A DNA stretch of 64,000 nt from Cryptomeria japonica (GCF_030272615.1 NC_081405.1:157191454-157255453); one strand, 5' to 3'. Shown: positions 1-11,034, counted from the first letter of the stretch. Notes: a model not told the origin generated them from the sequence alone. A program made the numbers and translations.

Positions 1-1456
1 TAGTAGATATTAGAGGAGGAGTCAGTATGATGAAATTAGAAGTTCCTTTGGCTTACATACAACCTCTATGAAGAGTTGGGACCATTGACATTTATGGTAA
101 TTCTTAAATTTGTAAAATTTGAACTATCAGCATAGGTTATCCCGATAGGATTGCATAGCCAAAATAGTAGAGAGATCTATCGGCATAACATTCATCGATC
201 TATTAGAATGCAGTACAAACAGGTTTCTCATATGGTAAATAAATCGGTGCGCAAAAGAAATGAGGCACTATGATTGGGGTAGCTCATACCGAGGAGTAAG
301 TAAGAGGGTATATCCATCGGCAAAATAATTCAATATTGAAAGTGCGAAGAAGTTGTTATATCGATAGTCGATGAAGCTATCGGCATGACTTACACTGATA
401 AGGAAGAGTGCGGATGAAATGTTTTAAATATCATAGTATCGAGAGATGGGAATATTAGGTTAACCTGATGTCTGATGGGATGGATAGAGGAGCCGAGAAG
501 AAAAAGGTACGGACCGGAAGTAAGATGGGTTCATCGAAGAAAATGTTAACCTTCAGAAAGGAACCAAAATAGCTACACTGATACCCAATAGAGGAAAGCT
601 AGGCGGACGACGATATCGGTTGGAGTTATGCTAATAAATAAGTGTTGAACATGGAGTTTAGGATCTCATCGAGGTGACTTATCCATTGGAGAGAGGTGTT
701 TATATGCTGTCCCGATGCTCGATGAAGAAGTTAAGCAGAATGCAAATAAGGAGACTTCGTCGGGAAATGCTATGCCGATAGAATGGAATAGTGGAAGGGT
801 TTGCAAAAATAGAAGTCGGTGTCATTGGGGCATTGGTAAAACATCAACAAAGTTGTTCTAATGCCAGATGAAGTATCCTGATGAGGAAAGAGGTGTGGAC
901 GAGAAAGGAGGACTCATCAGGGTATCTTTTACTATTGGATGAGCATTTTTTGAGTTGTGTCGATTCCAATGGGTAGGATGCCATAGGGGAAAGAAAGACG
1001 GATCCATAGGCATAACATGCACTGATGAGACATGATGATGGGTGTGAAAAAGAGTCAGAGGATGGACCCATTGGGGAGACTATAACTATCAGAAAACATA
1101 GAAATGAGCTATCCCAATACCTGATGGGGTGGATGGGTGGGAAAATAGAAAGAGATTTTATTAGAGATACCTACCCCAACATAACAAAAGTCAGAATTGG
1201 TTACCAAAACAAAAGGTGGTTTTTCGGGGTGACCTACGCCAATCAAAAGGACAAAAGAGAAATTAAAGAGGTGTACATTATGGGTGGCACCAAATAATTC
1301 AATTTTTAGGTAGAGTTACGTCGGTTAGCCGTTAAGAAATCTAGTGTGAAAATAGACATGATAGCCATTATCTAATGCATCCAACAGATAGGCCTGAAAT
1401 CACATGAAGCAAATCTAACTAGGATTTCTTTCAGATGTTAACTATAATGGAGATGA
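1..1456 (+). promoter_or_regulatory. U3-like region with many ATCGG/CCGAT words
   Basis: No coding frame is supported here. The words ATCGG, CCGAT and TCGAT recur at irregular spacing, for example tatcggcat near 180 and 370, cccgatagg near 140, ccatcggc near 313 and gatatcggttgg near 611. The paired copy at 12536-14000 has the same sites, often with CG changed to TG or CA in one copy, as expected of methylated cytosines decaying. A regulatory role is inference. Confidence 0.4.
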
Positions 1457-1458
1457 AC

Positions 1459-1470
1459 TTATATATGGGG
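1459..1470 (+). promoter_or_regulatory. TATA-like box of Gypsy-1 LTR
   Basis: TTATATATGGGG lies about 100 bases upstream of the ATG of the LTR-encoded frame and is conserved in the 3' LTR (near 13998). Its position suggests that R begins just downstream, so that the LTR gene would be the first frame on the element transcript. No experimental start site is known. Confidence 0.4.
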
Positions 1471-1568
1471 TCTCATGCATGGTTTTTTTCACAAAGTAGT
1501 CTGTAAGCAGTTTGTTATCTCTGGAGTGATAATTGAAGTTGCAGAGTGCAGAACAAAGGATTTGCAAA

Positions 1569-4469
1569 ATGGAGGGTTCAAGTGCAAAAGGAAAAAGGAA
1601 GGCCATAGAAATATCTAGTGATACATCGAAAAAATTAAAGGCCTGGGAGGCTATAAAACAAAGGAAGCTAAATCAAGATATGATCGACTAGATGAGTTCT
1701 CCAGGACCTAAGTCTAGAAGGTCGAAGACCAATTTGCCAATTCGTGACCAGTTGGAGGATAGGGAAAAGGAGATTGGCGATGTATGAATTAGAGTGAGAG
1801 GACACAAATTGTTCCTATTTCATTACCTAAGGAGAAATGACCCAATGCCTATATCTAACCCATGGAGCACTGGTCTAGGCAAACTCACGGTCCCTAATGT
1901 GTTGGTAAATATAGACTTGCTCAAGCTCATGGCCAGAAATTATGATGTTGCCAAAAGATGCATCTTGTTGCCCGAGGGAACTGCTTTCATTCATTTTGCA
2001 ATGGCAAAAATTCAAGAAGTCTTTGGTTTGGATTCTGAGGTGGAGGTGCCTCTATCTTTCAATGATTTGGAGGAGGAATACAGAAAGATGGACACCACAT
2101 ATCAAGGATTGAATTTGGTGTTTCATAAGGCTGAAAAGGGAAGGTTGGCGAAGGAGGATGGGTCGTCTTATGATATTAACATTTTAAAGAAATATTTCCA
2201 ATATACCTACATGGCTTGTGGACAGGTTGGAGGAGTTGAGGCTTCGCACATAGCAAAAATGGGACCACTAGTTTTGGCAGCCGATATCCAGAGACATGAG
2301 CCCCGAACATTTGATTTTGCTACATATCTGGCAGAGAGATTGCATAAGGGATTTTTTAACTTGAAGAACAATCCTGATAATTATTTTAAGCATTATTCTT
2401 TGTTAATTTGTATGATATTATTTATGGTCAACTCAGAGAGCTATGGCTAGAGGTTTTGAGAGTGAACCAGTATTGAAAGGAAGGATAGGAGAAACCTGTG
2501 CAGTTATGGGTTTCTTTATGGGATTCTAGGTATGTGAATTCCCATTATGTGAAGTTTGAAGAATTTTTTGTCAAACCCTTGTTCAGAATGTACAATGAGA
2601 CTATTGAAGGGTCATTTTCAGAAACTATTAAAAAGTTTCTTCGACCATTTGAGCACCAGAATACCAAAGTGAATCATAATGTGGGTGATTGGTTTGCCTA
2701 TGTCAATTTCACTTTTGTTAGAGTGTTTAGCTTTGAGGGTTCACCATATGTATTACCTAAACCAACACCTGATCATATTGTATTTTTAGAAATTGTGAGA
2801 CAGCTTAGTGTTTTTGATGCTCATCATTTTGGGCATGGACATAAGCAGACCTTTTTGGCTAGGGGTTATGAAGCCATTGATAAAAAGTTAGTAGATGAAT
2901 ATAATTTGTTGTTACACACACCCAGGAAGAATTATGATCCTGACGGATATATACACATGTGCAGAAAAGGGGAGGCCCTAAAGGTTATCTCTATTGTATT
3001 GGTGATATGGATGATTTATGCAGAAATAAGGAAGTGGAAGAATTGGCTAATGTGATGGAAAATATGGAGAGAAGGTTATAGGAGAAAAACAAAGGTTGGA
3101 GGATCTCCAAGGTGAAGAAGAGGAATATGCAGAAAGTGACTCGGGAGAGAATTAAGTTGTATCAAAATTACAGGTACCTAACAGAGAAGAAGAGCCTGAT
3201 GCACAAGAGAAATTAATCACAACCTTAAATGTAGAGGCAGATAATAGAATGATTGAGCTCACCACTTTTGTATTAGATGATCAATTCATAAAATCTAAAG
3301 AATTCAAGTCATTCTTGTATCACTTCAAGGGTAAGAAATTACGGGAAGCAGTGCCAAATATTAACCTTGAGAATGAAGCTGAAATGATGCGGAGATTGAA
3401 GGAAGACATCAATGCAAAAGTTGAGAATGTGACCCCACAGAAAGGGAGGCAATTACTAGTGGAGGCTGGTATAATTTTGTTTCTAGGATGGGACTTGAGT
3501 GCCTCGTTTGTTTTTTATACTTTGTTGTAGGCAGATAATAGGGATATGAAGTTGGATATCCAAGGAGTGAATGATATTTTTATTGGATCAAGGTATGATA
3601 CAAATGAAGAAGAAATGTTTCTTTGGGCCCTATACCCTCCTAATAAGAGACCTAAGATAATAGATGTAGATAAGGCTTTTGGCCATATGATGAAGTTGAA
3701 ATTCGGAGAGGTGGATCCTATGGTCATTGCGGATATAGGGATTGACATTTCTAAGTTTAATAAGGCTCAATTGAAATGGGAAGTTGCTGAAAAGCATAAA
3801 TACAAAGCATTTTATGAAGAAGCTTTAAGGAGAGGTGGACATCCAGTACCACAAATCACTGACTCTAGTGCCCAATGGAAGAAGAAGTTTGAGAAACTAA
3901 CCTTGGAGCACAATAAGATAAAGAAGCAAATGAAAACTGTCAGGAGGGATGTTGCCTGTGTATTCATCAAAAGGAGATATGAAAATTTAGAAAAGGTTTT
4001 GGATGAATTCTGGGGTGTGTACCAAAAGAACATGGATAATATGGTCTCTAACCAAAGGATTTAGGACAAACGCAATTTGTTATTAAAGTATAAGACATTG
4101 AAAGAAAATATTGTCAGAAGGATAACATAATTAATCGAAATTCATGAAAAGTATACTAAAGAGTTGAAGGAAGAGTTCCAAGAGTGCCATAAGGTTTTAC
4201 AGAGTGAGATTCCTAGTTTGGTTGATGATGCAGGGGTTATCAAGGATAAAAGTGCATGGATCTCATAGTGTAAGGCTTTACTTAGTGTAGACCTTAGTGT
4301 CGCCCAAGCAGATGCCCTAGATATAAATGAGACAGTGGACCAGTTAGAGAAATCAATCAAGATGGAGATGGTGCTCAGGGATACAATATTTAATGTAGTT
4401 ACCCACATAGATGAAGGCTACCTTAAGCACATCAGGAAATGCGAGAAGAGGTTGGATCCAAAGAATTAA
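1569..4469 (+). pseudogene. LTR-encoded accessory protein of Gypsy-1, 5' copy (function unknown)
   Basis: A broken frame of about 2.9 kb inside the 5' LTR. It opens with ATG at 1569 (MEGSSAKGKRKAIE), a basic Ser/Lys-rich segment resembling a nuclear localisation signal. Next comes a mixed helical domain (about 1794-3050, with FLFHYLRRNDPMPIS, VFGLDSEVEVPLSF and SHYVKFEEFFVKPLF), then a Lys/Glu-rich C-terminal half (about 3050-4400) with heptad-like coiled-coil character (KKFEKLTLEHNKIKKQ). Lesions include CAG to TAG near 1690 and TGG to TGA near 1786, where the 3' copy keeps the codon, a lost T near 2424 shifting frame, TAG at 4062 and 4266 (both shared with the 3' copy), and TAA near 4128. 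A short GT-AG intron (3469-3534) fits one frame change. It resembles neither gag nor pol, and I do not recognise the family. Confidence 0.7.
3469..3534 (+). other. Putative short intron in LTR-encoded frame (5' copy)
   Basis: Begins GTATAATTTTG, contains the pyrimidine-rich stretch tgttttttatactttgttg, and ends at GCAG (an alternative TAG is 4 bases earlier). Removing it joins frame 3 upstream to frame 3 downstream with a complete Asp codon, avoiding the stop at the TAG. The 3' copy shows an equivalent 62-base candidate. Prediction only; 62-66 bases is near the lower limit for plant introns. Confidence 0.45.
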
Positions 4470-5508
4470 AGTTTTTATTTCTCATGTTTTTATAATTGTC
4501 TTATGTTATCTTAGCATTTAAGCAGTTAGGTGTTAGGTTTTAGTTAAGTTTTAGTTTTGCAAAATCAAAGGGTGTCTCCTTTCATCTATGCCTATTGATT
4601 CGCATACTTATAGTGAGTCATTTTGTATGTAGAAGGCATCTAGGATCTACGATTTTAGAAGAATTACAAAAATAACAATCACTATTGCCGGTAAGGGCTA
4701 TAAGTCATATGTATTAGGGAAGTCTATAGGAAGAAGAAGTGTATTTTGTGCAAACAGATTGTAATGGAGTATCTTCAAGTGCAGCTTATGTAAGAAATCA
4801 TTTCCTAAAGATTAATATACAAGTTTTGTTGTTTCTTTTCTAAATATTGTGCATGCCTTTGTTTTGATGAGTTGTCTTTGTCCTCTTGATAAATATGTCA
4901 TTTAATTTACTATGATGTGCCATCACATGTGGTTACATTAAATATGAGATTGGTTTTTCATTGTTTGTGTAACACATACTGAAACCTTCATAGTTGATAT
5001 TTAATATTGTCTCTTGAGTTGATAAGATCTCTTATCCACAAAGTGTCATAAATATCCTTGGATAGAGGTATTGATCTGTTATTTATCTTTTTAGGTCCTG
5101 GTTTGCTATGCATTTAAGGTCCTTGATAGAGAAACATTCTTTCCAAATCCTATATGAACTAATCTTTGTATATTTCTTTTAAGTCCTGAAAGATCTCTTA
5201 TTCTTAATATACAATCATAATGATTTTCATTTTCTTTTAAAAGGCATTCACTTAAAGCACATAATAAATCATAATTATTTAACAATCATTTGCTAGTTTT
5301 GCATTTTCTAGTCATAACGCTTAGATCCACTTTAAATAACCTCTTTAGTGCTCGAGAGAGAAAGGTATACCCACCTAGGTTCACTGGAGCCTTAAGTGCA
5401 GATGGATTTGGTCTTCGACCATCCTTGTTCATTGGTCAAGGCTAGTTGGATTACTTGAGGATTTGGCAAACCCTTAAGTTTTCCAATTTATGGCTTTGGG
5501 CACCAACA
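4470..5508 (+). other. Non-coding U5-like tail of Gypsy-1 5' LTR
   Basis: AT-rich sequence with no supported coding frame, matching 17096-18081. It holds the terminal part of the LTR and ends in CACCAACA. Confidence 0.7.
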
Positions 5509-5511
5509 AAT

Positions 5512-5530
5512 TGGCAACTCTGCTAGGGAG
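5512..5530 (+). other. Primer-binding site of Gypsy-1 (tRNA-Arg type)
   Basis: TGGCAACTCTGCTAGGGAG starts 3 bases after the LTR end. It closely resembles the TGGCGACTC-type sites that Ogre/Tat elements use with tRNA-Arg. The G-to-A and similar changes are probably decay. The tRNA assignment is from family knowledge. Confidence 0.75.
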
Positions 5531-5803
5531 TTGTTACAAAAAGTATTCAGAATTTCTAGTGAACTTGTTTTAGATCCTGCTGGAGGAAGAAGCCCAGAAA
5601 GTAAATAAAAGTATCATTCCTCTTAGGAGGTGGTGACTCTACAAATTAAATCTATGAGTAATAATTGGTATTTTGAGAAGACAAGAGAGACCCCCAAAAA
5701 AATTTCATTAAGATTAATGTAGGGGAGAAGGTCTTTGCACAAGGGACAAGTAGATTTTGTTCAGTTGAGTCCCAAGAAAAGGAACAAAGATAAGAAATCA
5801 AAC

Positions 5804-7747
5804 ATGGTATTTGAAGGTTATAAGAGATTTCCTAGTAGAGAGGAAGATTCTTCATCTGGTGACAAATCTAAAAATAGGGAGGAAAATTCTTTCTATAAAT
5901 TAAATACAAAAGATAATGGACATAGCCATGATGAGATCCTGAGTGCTGAGGAATAGAAAGTGAAAAAATGAGATGCAATTATTCTTAGAATGGCTGACTT
6001 GAATGGGGATGAGGCCAAGATGGTGAAGGCACTTAATAGACAACCGGAGTGGGTGTTGCAAAAACTCGAACTAGAGAGGAATAATATTCTAAGCCCTAAG
6101 TCAAACAGGTTGGAAGAGGAGAGGGGAAGGGGTTAAACAAGTAGACCAACAATTCCAAGGTATAGTCCCCCTCACTTAAGAAACCTGGAATGCCCATTCA
6201 CAGTCTATAATAACCCATTATCAGACATAGTGGACAATAATTATGAAAAGGGGGACGCTTCGAGGAGTATGCCCTACAATGAAAATAGAAACCTTTGTAG
6301 TGATGAATAATACAACAATTATTATACCAAAGGAAGAGTTAATAATGGTGGAAATGATGGGAACTGGAATAATGGCAATAGGGGTAACAATATAGGTGGT
6401 AATAGATATGGAAGCAACCAATATAATAGGAATAATGGGGGAAATTATGGCAATAATGGAAGTAATGGGAACGATGGTGGATTCAACAAAGGGAATAGGA
6501 ATGATCAAAACAACAATCAGGGTGGCAGACGACCTATGATTATTGAAAGATATAGATAGTTGAATTTCAAGGGCATTGTTGGCTATCCAAATCATATCAC
6601 TAATGATTTAAGATTAGCCATTCCTAAATTCTCAGGAAATGGAATTGATTCATCAGAACAACATGTAGTTAATGTAAAAAATACCATTGAAGAATTTTAG
6701 GTCCCTCATGAAGATATATTCGTGAAATTTTTTGTTCAATCTTTGACAGAAGATGCAGGAGAATGGTATAAAAGCCTTCCCAATGGATGTATTGGTAGCT
6801 AGCAAGAATCTATGACATTGTTTTTGGAGGAATTTGGAGATCACAATGATCCTTCATTTGCATCGCATGAGTTAACAAGTATAAAGAAGAATCAAAATGA
6901 ATCAGTTGTTGAGTTTAATAAAAGATTCAATAAATTATTAAATAGAATACCCAGAGATGTCAGACCTGTTTATTCATTTCTAATTAACTTTTATCTGAGG
7001 TCCTTTGATAGAAAAACCCATTATGAAATTTTGTCTCATAGACCTGATACTCTACCACAAGAATTCAAGATAGTTACTACCATTGAGAACAATAGGAAGG
7101 TTGCTAGGAAGGTTGCTAAGAGAGATGATCCAAAGTTGTACAATTCCAGGGTTCCCAAGAAAGATGATCTTACTCATATCATGGACATGCTTAAGGACCT
7201 AAAGAGTAAGCAAAATCCTAATTAAAAGCTACCATATAGAAACAATAAGAAAATAAATTACAATAGGTTGAGGTTACATGACATGCCATATAACACAAAT
7301 TGGAAAGATGGAAAGCCAGAAAAGCCTAATACAAACAAAGAGACTCTTGATCCATTAAAGAAAGCCACAAACTTTGTAGATGAGTATCCATGGTGTGATG
7401 TGTGTAATCTACCTCATGTTGCAGAATAGTGTATGATTTCCCAGGGCTTGATAGAAGAGTAAGATCAAAAGGAGGAATATGAACCAACTGTGAATGCCCT
7501 TTTGTCTGATCCATATTGGGGAAGAGATGAGGATTCATCTGAGGAGGAGAAATATTCTGATGTGCATCAAAGAAGAAATAATCTACAATATAGTATACAG
7601 CAGGTCTTTTCTAATGGTGATGAAGATACCCCTGTCTTGAGAAAATTGTTTCAAGAGGAAGCAGTGCCTTCTATGAGAAACTTGACTGAAGAGGAGAAGA
7701 AAGCTTTCACAATTGCAGCTGTAGGACAAGTGAAAAGCAATTATTAG
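5804..7747 (+). pseudogene. gag: Gypsy-1 gag (degenerate)
   Basis: Frame 2 stays open from about 5735 to 7747 except for point stops. The first in-frame ATG is at 5804; an upstream start is possible. Order: charged N-terminus, an Asn/Gly-rich low-complexity stretch (6313-6537), the capsid-like gag core (about 6600-7225, with AGEWYKSLP and VVEFNKRFNKLLNRIP, typical of the Retrotrans_gag family), and a zinc knuckle of the pattern C-x2-C-x3-H-x4-C near 7396-7435 containing a TAG just before the last Cys. Gag packages element RNA into virus-like particles. Stops are mainly TAG. The end drifts into another frame before protease. Confidence 0.75.
6313..6537 (+). other. Asn/Gly-rich low-complexity segment within Gypsy-1 gag
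   Basis: In the gag frame this encodes an almost pure Asn/Gly stretch with Tyr and Arg interspersed (such as NNGGNYGNNGSNGNDGG), about 70 residues. The DNA is a run of AATGG/GGTAAT words that looks expanded by slippage. It resembles the disordered, prion-like or RNA-binding tracts seen in some gag proteins; function is inference. Confidence 0.6.
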
Positions 7748-7749
7748 CT

Positions 7750-8444
7750 AGAAATAGGAATGTCAAGAATGAGCAGGGTAAGCCAGCGGGTATTTTTTCC
7801 AAGGTCACAAAATCAAATGGGACCAATAACGACACTACCAAGGGCAAGGATACAAGTTCCAAGAAAGGGAAGGAACCAGAATAGACTAAACAAATGGAAA
7901 TTCCAAATCTCATTAAGCCTATGGAGAAGAAACAAGTAAGCCTAATTCAAATTGTAACTCATTCATGTCTCAAGCACTATCCCAGGTGAAGATATCTATG
8001 CCTTTGTTAGAAGTAATGAAATTTCTAGATTGCAAGAATGAGACTTTGAAAATCATATCAAATGTGGGTGATGCCAATAAGGAAAATCCTAAATCAAAAG
8101 AAGATCCTCCTGTGGTATATCTAGGCACATCCATTACCAAAAACTTCTCACAAGTGGATCCTTTTTATTTAACACTACTTATAAACAATAAGATAGTAAG
8201 AAACTACATGATAGACTCAGCAGAAGCAGTCAATATCATGCCAGAGGATGTCATGAAAGAGTTGGGAATGGAATTTGATACCCCTTATGGAAAATTTTAT
8301 GCAATGGATAACAAATCAATTCTAATGGTTGGGATAATGAAGGATGTTGAGTTAAGATTTACATCTTGTCTAGACACTACCTATAAAATGAATATAATAG
8401 TTGTGCAAGTGCCTGCGAGCTATGGAATGTTGCTATTCAGATAG
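7750..8444 (+). pseudogene. pro: Gypsy-1 protease region
   Basis: Aspartic protease that would cut the gag-pol polyprotein. The flap/active-site region reads YMIDSAEAVNIMPEDVM near 8205-8260, where the usual D-S/T-G-A is altered to D-S-A-E. The C-terminal signature VPASYGMLLFR near 8409-8442 matches Tat-type proteases. The 7750-7960 linker is open in a different frame from both gag and protease, so at least two indels lie between them. Directly followed by the archaeal-type RNase H. Confidence 0.7.
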
Positions 8445-8453
8445 TGATCAAAC

Positions 8454-9308
8454 TTGGTAGGTGGATATGTGCAATTAGATCTATCATATGTTACCATCCC
8501 GGTCAAAGGAGTAGAACTAAGAATCAACAGAGAACCAAGATCTCCCTACCTCAAAAAGGAAGTTGATCCTGATCAAATAACTTGCTTTTTCCATTCTGAT
8601 ATGGACAACTTTCAGGTAAATATTTCTAAACCTTTAGAAGTTGAAAAAATTGCAGAGACTATTAAACAAAATGAAATTTTGATTTGGAAATTGCACTTTG
8701 ATGGTGCCTACAGTAAGGATGGAAATGGAGTAGGAGTTGTATTTATTTCACCTAATGTAAAATCTTTTAAATACTCATTCTCGTTAGCTTTTGAATGTAC
8801 TAATAATATTGTTGAATATGAGACTCTCTTATTATGATTTAAAATAGAAAACAAGCATGGCATTAAGTTACTTACAATTTATGGTGATTCAGAATTAGCT
8901 GTTTTGCAAGTTAGAGGTAAATTTGCTGCAAAAAATATGAAATTAAGAAGTTACAGGAATGAGGTTTGGGATTACATTGAACTCTTTGATGCTTTTTCCA
9001 TTAATTGGACTGAATGGTCCAATAATATTTTGGCGGAATTCATGGCTAACCTAGCAATCAAACATAATGGCATCCCTTTTGATGATATTACACAAGTTGA
9101 AATTAAGACAAGACCATATGTTCCTGATAATGTTAAGAGTTGGCAAGTGTTTGATGATGATAGGGAACTGCTAAAGTTTATCTTTTGTGAAGATCAGTAT
9201 GCAGACCAGTATATTGATTGGAATGTACTTGTAGAAGACAAGGATGGCAAGGAGACTGTACTTGGGCAGGAGGTGTTACAGCTGAAAACAAATAAAATCC
9301 CAAAGTGA
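8454..9308 (+). pseudogene. Gypsy-1 archaeal-type RNase H domain, located between protease and RT
   Basis: Frame 3 encodes an RNase H fold with all recognisable acidic positions: LHFDGAYSKDGNGVG (first Asp), ECTNNIVEYE (Glu), YGDSELAVLQ (Asp) and, in place of the usual final Asp, AEFMANLA. Interrupted by TGA near 8835 and by TGA at 9306. RNase H removes RNA from the RNA-DNA hybrid during reverse transcription. Gypsy-2 and Gypsy-3 carry this extra domain after the RT-linked RNase H; here it lies upstream of RT. A linker (PDNVKSWQVFDDDRELLKF) follows. Confidence 0.8.
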
Positions 9309-10372
9309 TTGGTAGAAATTGAAAGAATGTTTGATGATAAAGATATCCCAAGTTTCAGACCTAACTCAGGAGGATGTGAGGGTATTGAAAAAATAAACTT
9401 GGGAAGTGAAAACAATCTGAGAGAAGTATACATTGGAAAAAAGCTCACACCAGAAATTAGAACATCATTGATAAATTTGTTGAGGAAATACAGGCATGTC
9501 TTCACTTGGTCATATGATGACCTTAAAGAATATAGAGAAGACCTATTTCAGCATGAGATACCTTTGAAACCTGATGCCAAGCCCTTTAGATAGAAGTAAA
9601 GGCCAATAAACCCTACTTTGGCACCCAAGATGAAGGAAGAGTTGATGAAAATGAGGAATGCTGGTATTATTGAGCCCATAAGACACTCAACATGGGTGTC
9701 CAATTTAGTTCCAGTTAGAAAAAAAAAATGGTGATATCAAATTGTGTGAAGATTTAAGGAATTTAAATGTGTCATCATTAAAAGGTAACTATGCATTACC
9801 TAATATGGAATCTCTTTTGTAGAAAGTTACTAGAAATGAATTATTATCTATGATGGATGGTTTTTCAAGTTATAATCAGGTCAAAGTCAAGGAAGCAGAA
9901 AAGTATAAGACTGCCTTTACCACGCCTTGGGGTACCTATGTTTAAGCAAGGATGCCTTTTGGATTGACAAATGTTGCAGCAACCTTTCAGAGAGCCATGG
10001 ATGTAGCCTTTTAAGGATTAATTGATTATATCTTAGTAGTATACCAAGATGATATGACTGCCTATTCTAAAAAAACATAAGACCATTATAATGATTTAGA
10101 AATAAAATTCATTAGAGCATTAGAGTATGGTATATCATTGAATCCTAGAAAGTGTCAATTTGGAGTTACTGAAGGAAAATTGTTAGGTCATATTGTTTCA
10201 GAAGATGGTGTGAGGAATGATCCGGAAAGGATTGCTGCTATAGATAAAATGCAAATCCCTAATATAGTTAAAGCAATTCAATCTTTCTTTGGTCATATAA
10301 ATTTTGTAAGGAGATTTGTATTTGATTTTTCAAAATTTGTCAAACCTATTGCTAAATGTTAAAGAAAGGTGT
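9309..10372 (+). pseudogene. RT: Gypsy-1 reverse transcriptase
   Basis: Starts with the pre-RT linker (RKYRHVFTWSYDDLKEY), then palm/finger motifs: STWVSNLVPVR, SMMDGFSSYNQVKV, TAFTTPWGTYV, ARMPFGLTNVAATFQRAMD. The catalytic YxDD box reads VYQDDM (first residue Tyr, then Gln). The connection with NPRKCQFGVTEGKLLGHIVS follows. Lesions: TAG and TAA just after 9590, a run of 10 A at 9719-9728 that shifts frame by one (9 would keep it), and TAA near 9943, 10013 and 10078. Would copy element RNA to cDNA; clearly inactive. Confidence 0.85.
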
Positions 10373-11034
10373 TGATCTGAAATGGACTAATGAAGCTTTA
10401 GAGGCTTTTGTAAATATAAAAAGGGCTATCAAAGAATCTTATGTTTTGAAGTCGCCTAATTTTTCTAAGCTTTTTCAAGTGTTCTCATTTGCTTCATTCC
10501 ATACTATTATTGTTGTCATGTTACAAAAGAATGATGAGGGCCATGAACAACCAGTAGCATTTTTTAGCAAAATATTGCAGGCATCTGAGTTGAATTATGA
10601 TTTAAATGAAAAACGGGCTTATGCTCTTGTGAAAGCTGTGAAATCTTTTAGACCTTATCTTGCTGGTGCCACTGTCATTGCTTATGTACCAAATGTTGTT
10701 GTTAAAGACATATTTAGACAATCAGAGACTACTGGAAGAAGGTGCAGATGGATAAACCAGATCAAAGGAGTTCAATATTGATATACATATCACAAAGTTG
10801 GTAAGGGGTCAAGGTTTAGCAAAATTGATGGCAGAATCCAATCTTGAAGCAGCACAGGTAAATCAAATAGAGTTGAAAGATGCACAAATAAGCATCAAAA
10901 GGTGTCATTGGTACACAAATATTGTTTATTACTTGAAAAATATGAAGTGTCCTGATGGTCTAAATGATAGTCAGAAAAGAACTTTAAAACTTCAGACATC
11001 TAGATATGTATTACTTAAAGGAGATTTATACTAG
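10373..11034 (+). pseudogene. RNH: Gypsy-1 RT-linked RNase H (catalytically degenerate) and tether
   Basis: Follows RT directly: WTNEALEAFVNIKRAI, then VFSFASFHTIIVVMLQ, where gypsy RNase H normally has the first catalytic Asp but Ala/Ser stand here, then EKRAYALVKAVKSFRPYL, then IAYVPN in place of the last Asp region. Loss of these acids is known for Tat elements with a second RNase H and fits the intact-looking upstream domain. The tail (LVRGQGLAKLMAESN) leads into integrase. A frame change lies near 10780. Confidence 0.75.

Larger units (their letters stand above)
1..5508 (+). repeat. Gypsy-1 5' LTR (truncated by window start)
   Basis: Aligns to 12536-18081 throughout, with an estimated 5-8% divergence in the first 120 bases by eye. 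It ends with CACCAACA followed after 3 bases by the primer-binding site. Three parts are visible: a U3-like stretch to about 1456 rich in ATCGG/CCGAT words, a TATA-like TATATAT at 1460-1466, and then about 4 kb of R/U5 that holds a long broken reading frame (1569-4469) and an AT-rich tail. At over 5.5 kb it is much longer than typical plant LTRs (usually 0.3-2 kb, larger in some Tat elements). Confidence 0.9.

Noticed and set aside
3515-4408. Minus-strand frames of 73-88 codons in the Gypsy-1 LTR
   Set aside because: Antisense shadows of the coiled-coil half of the LTR-encoded frame; present in both LTRs for that reason.
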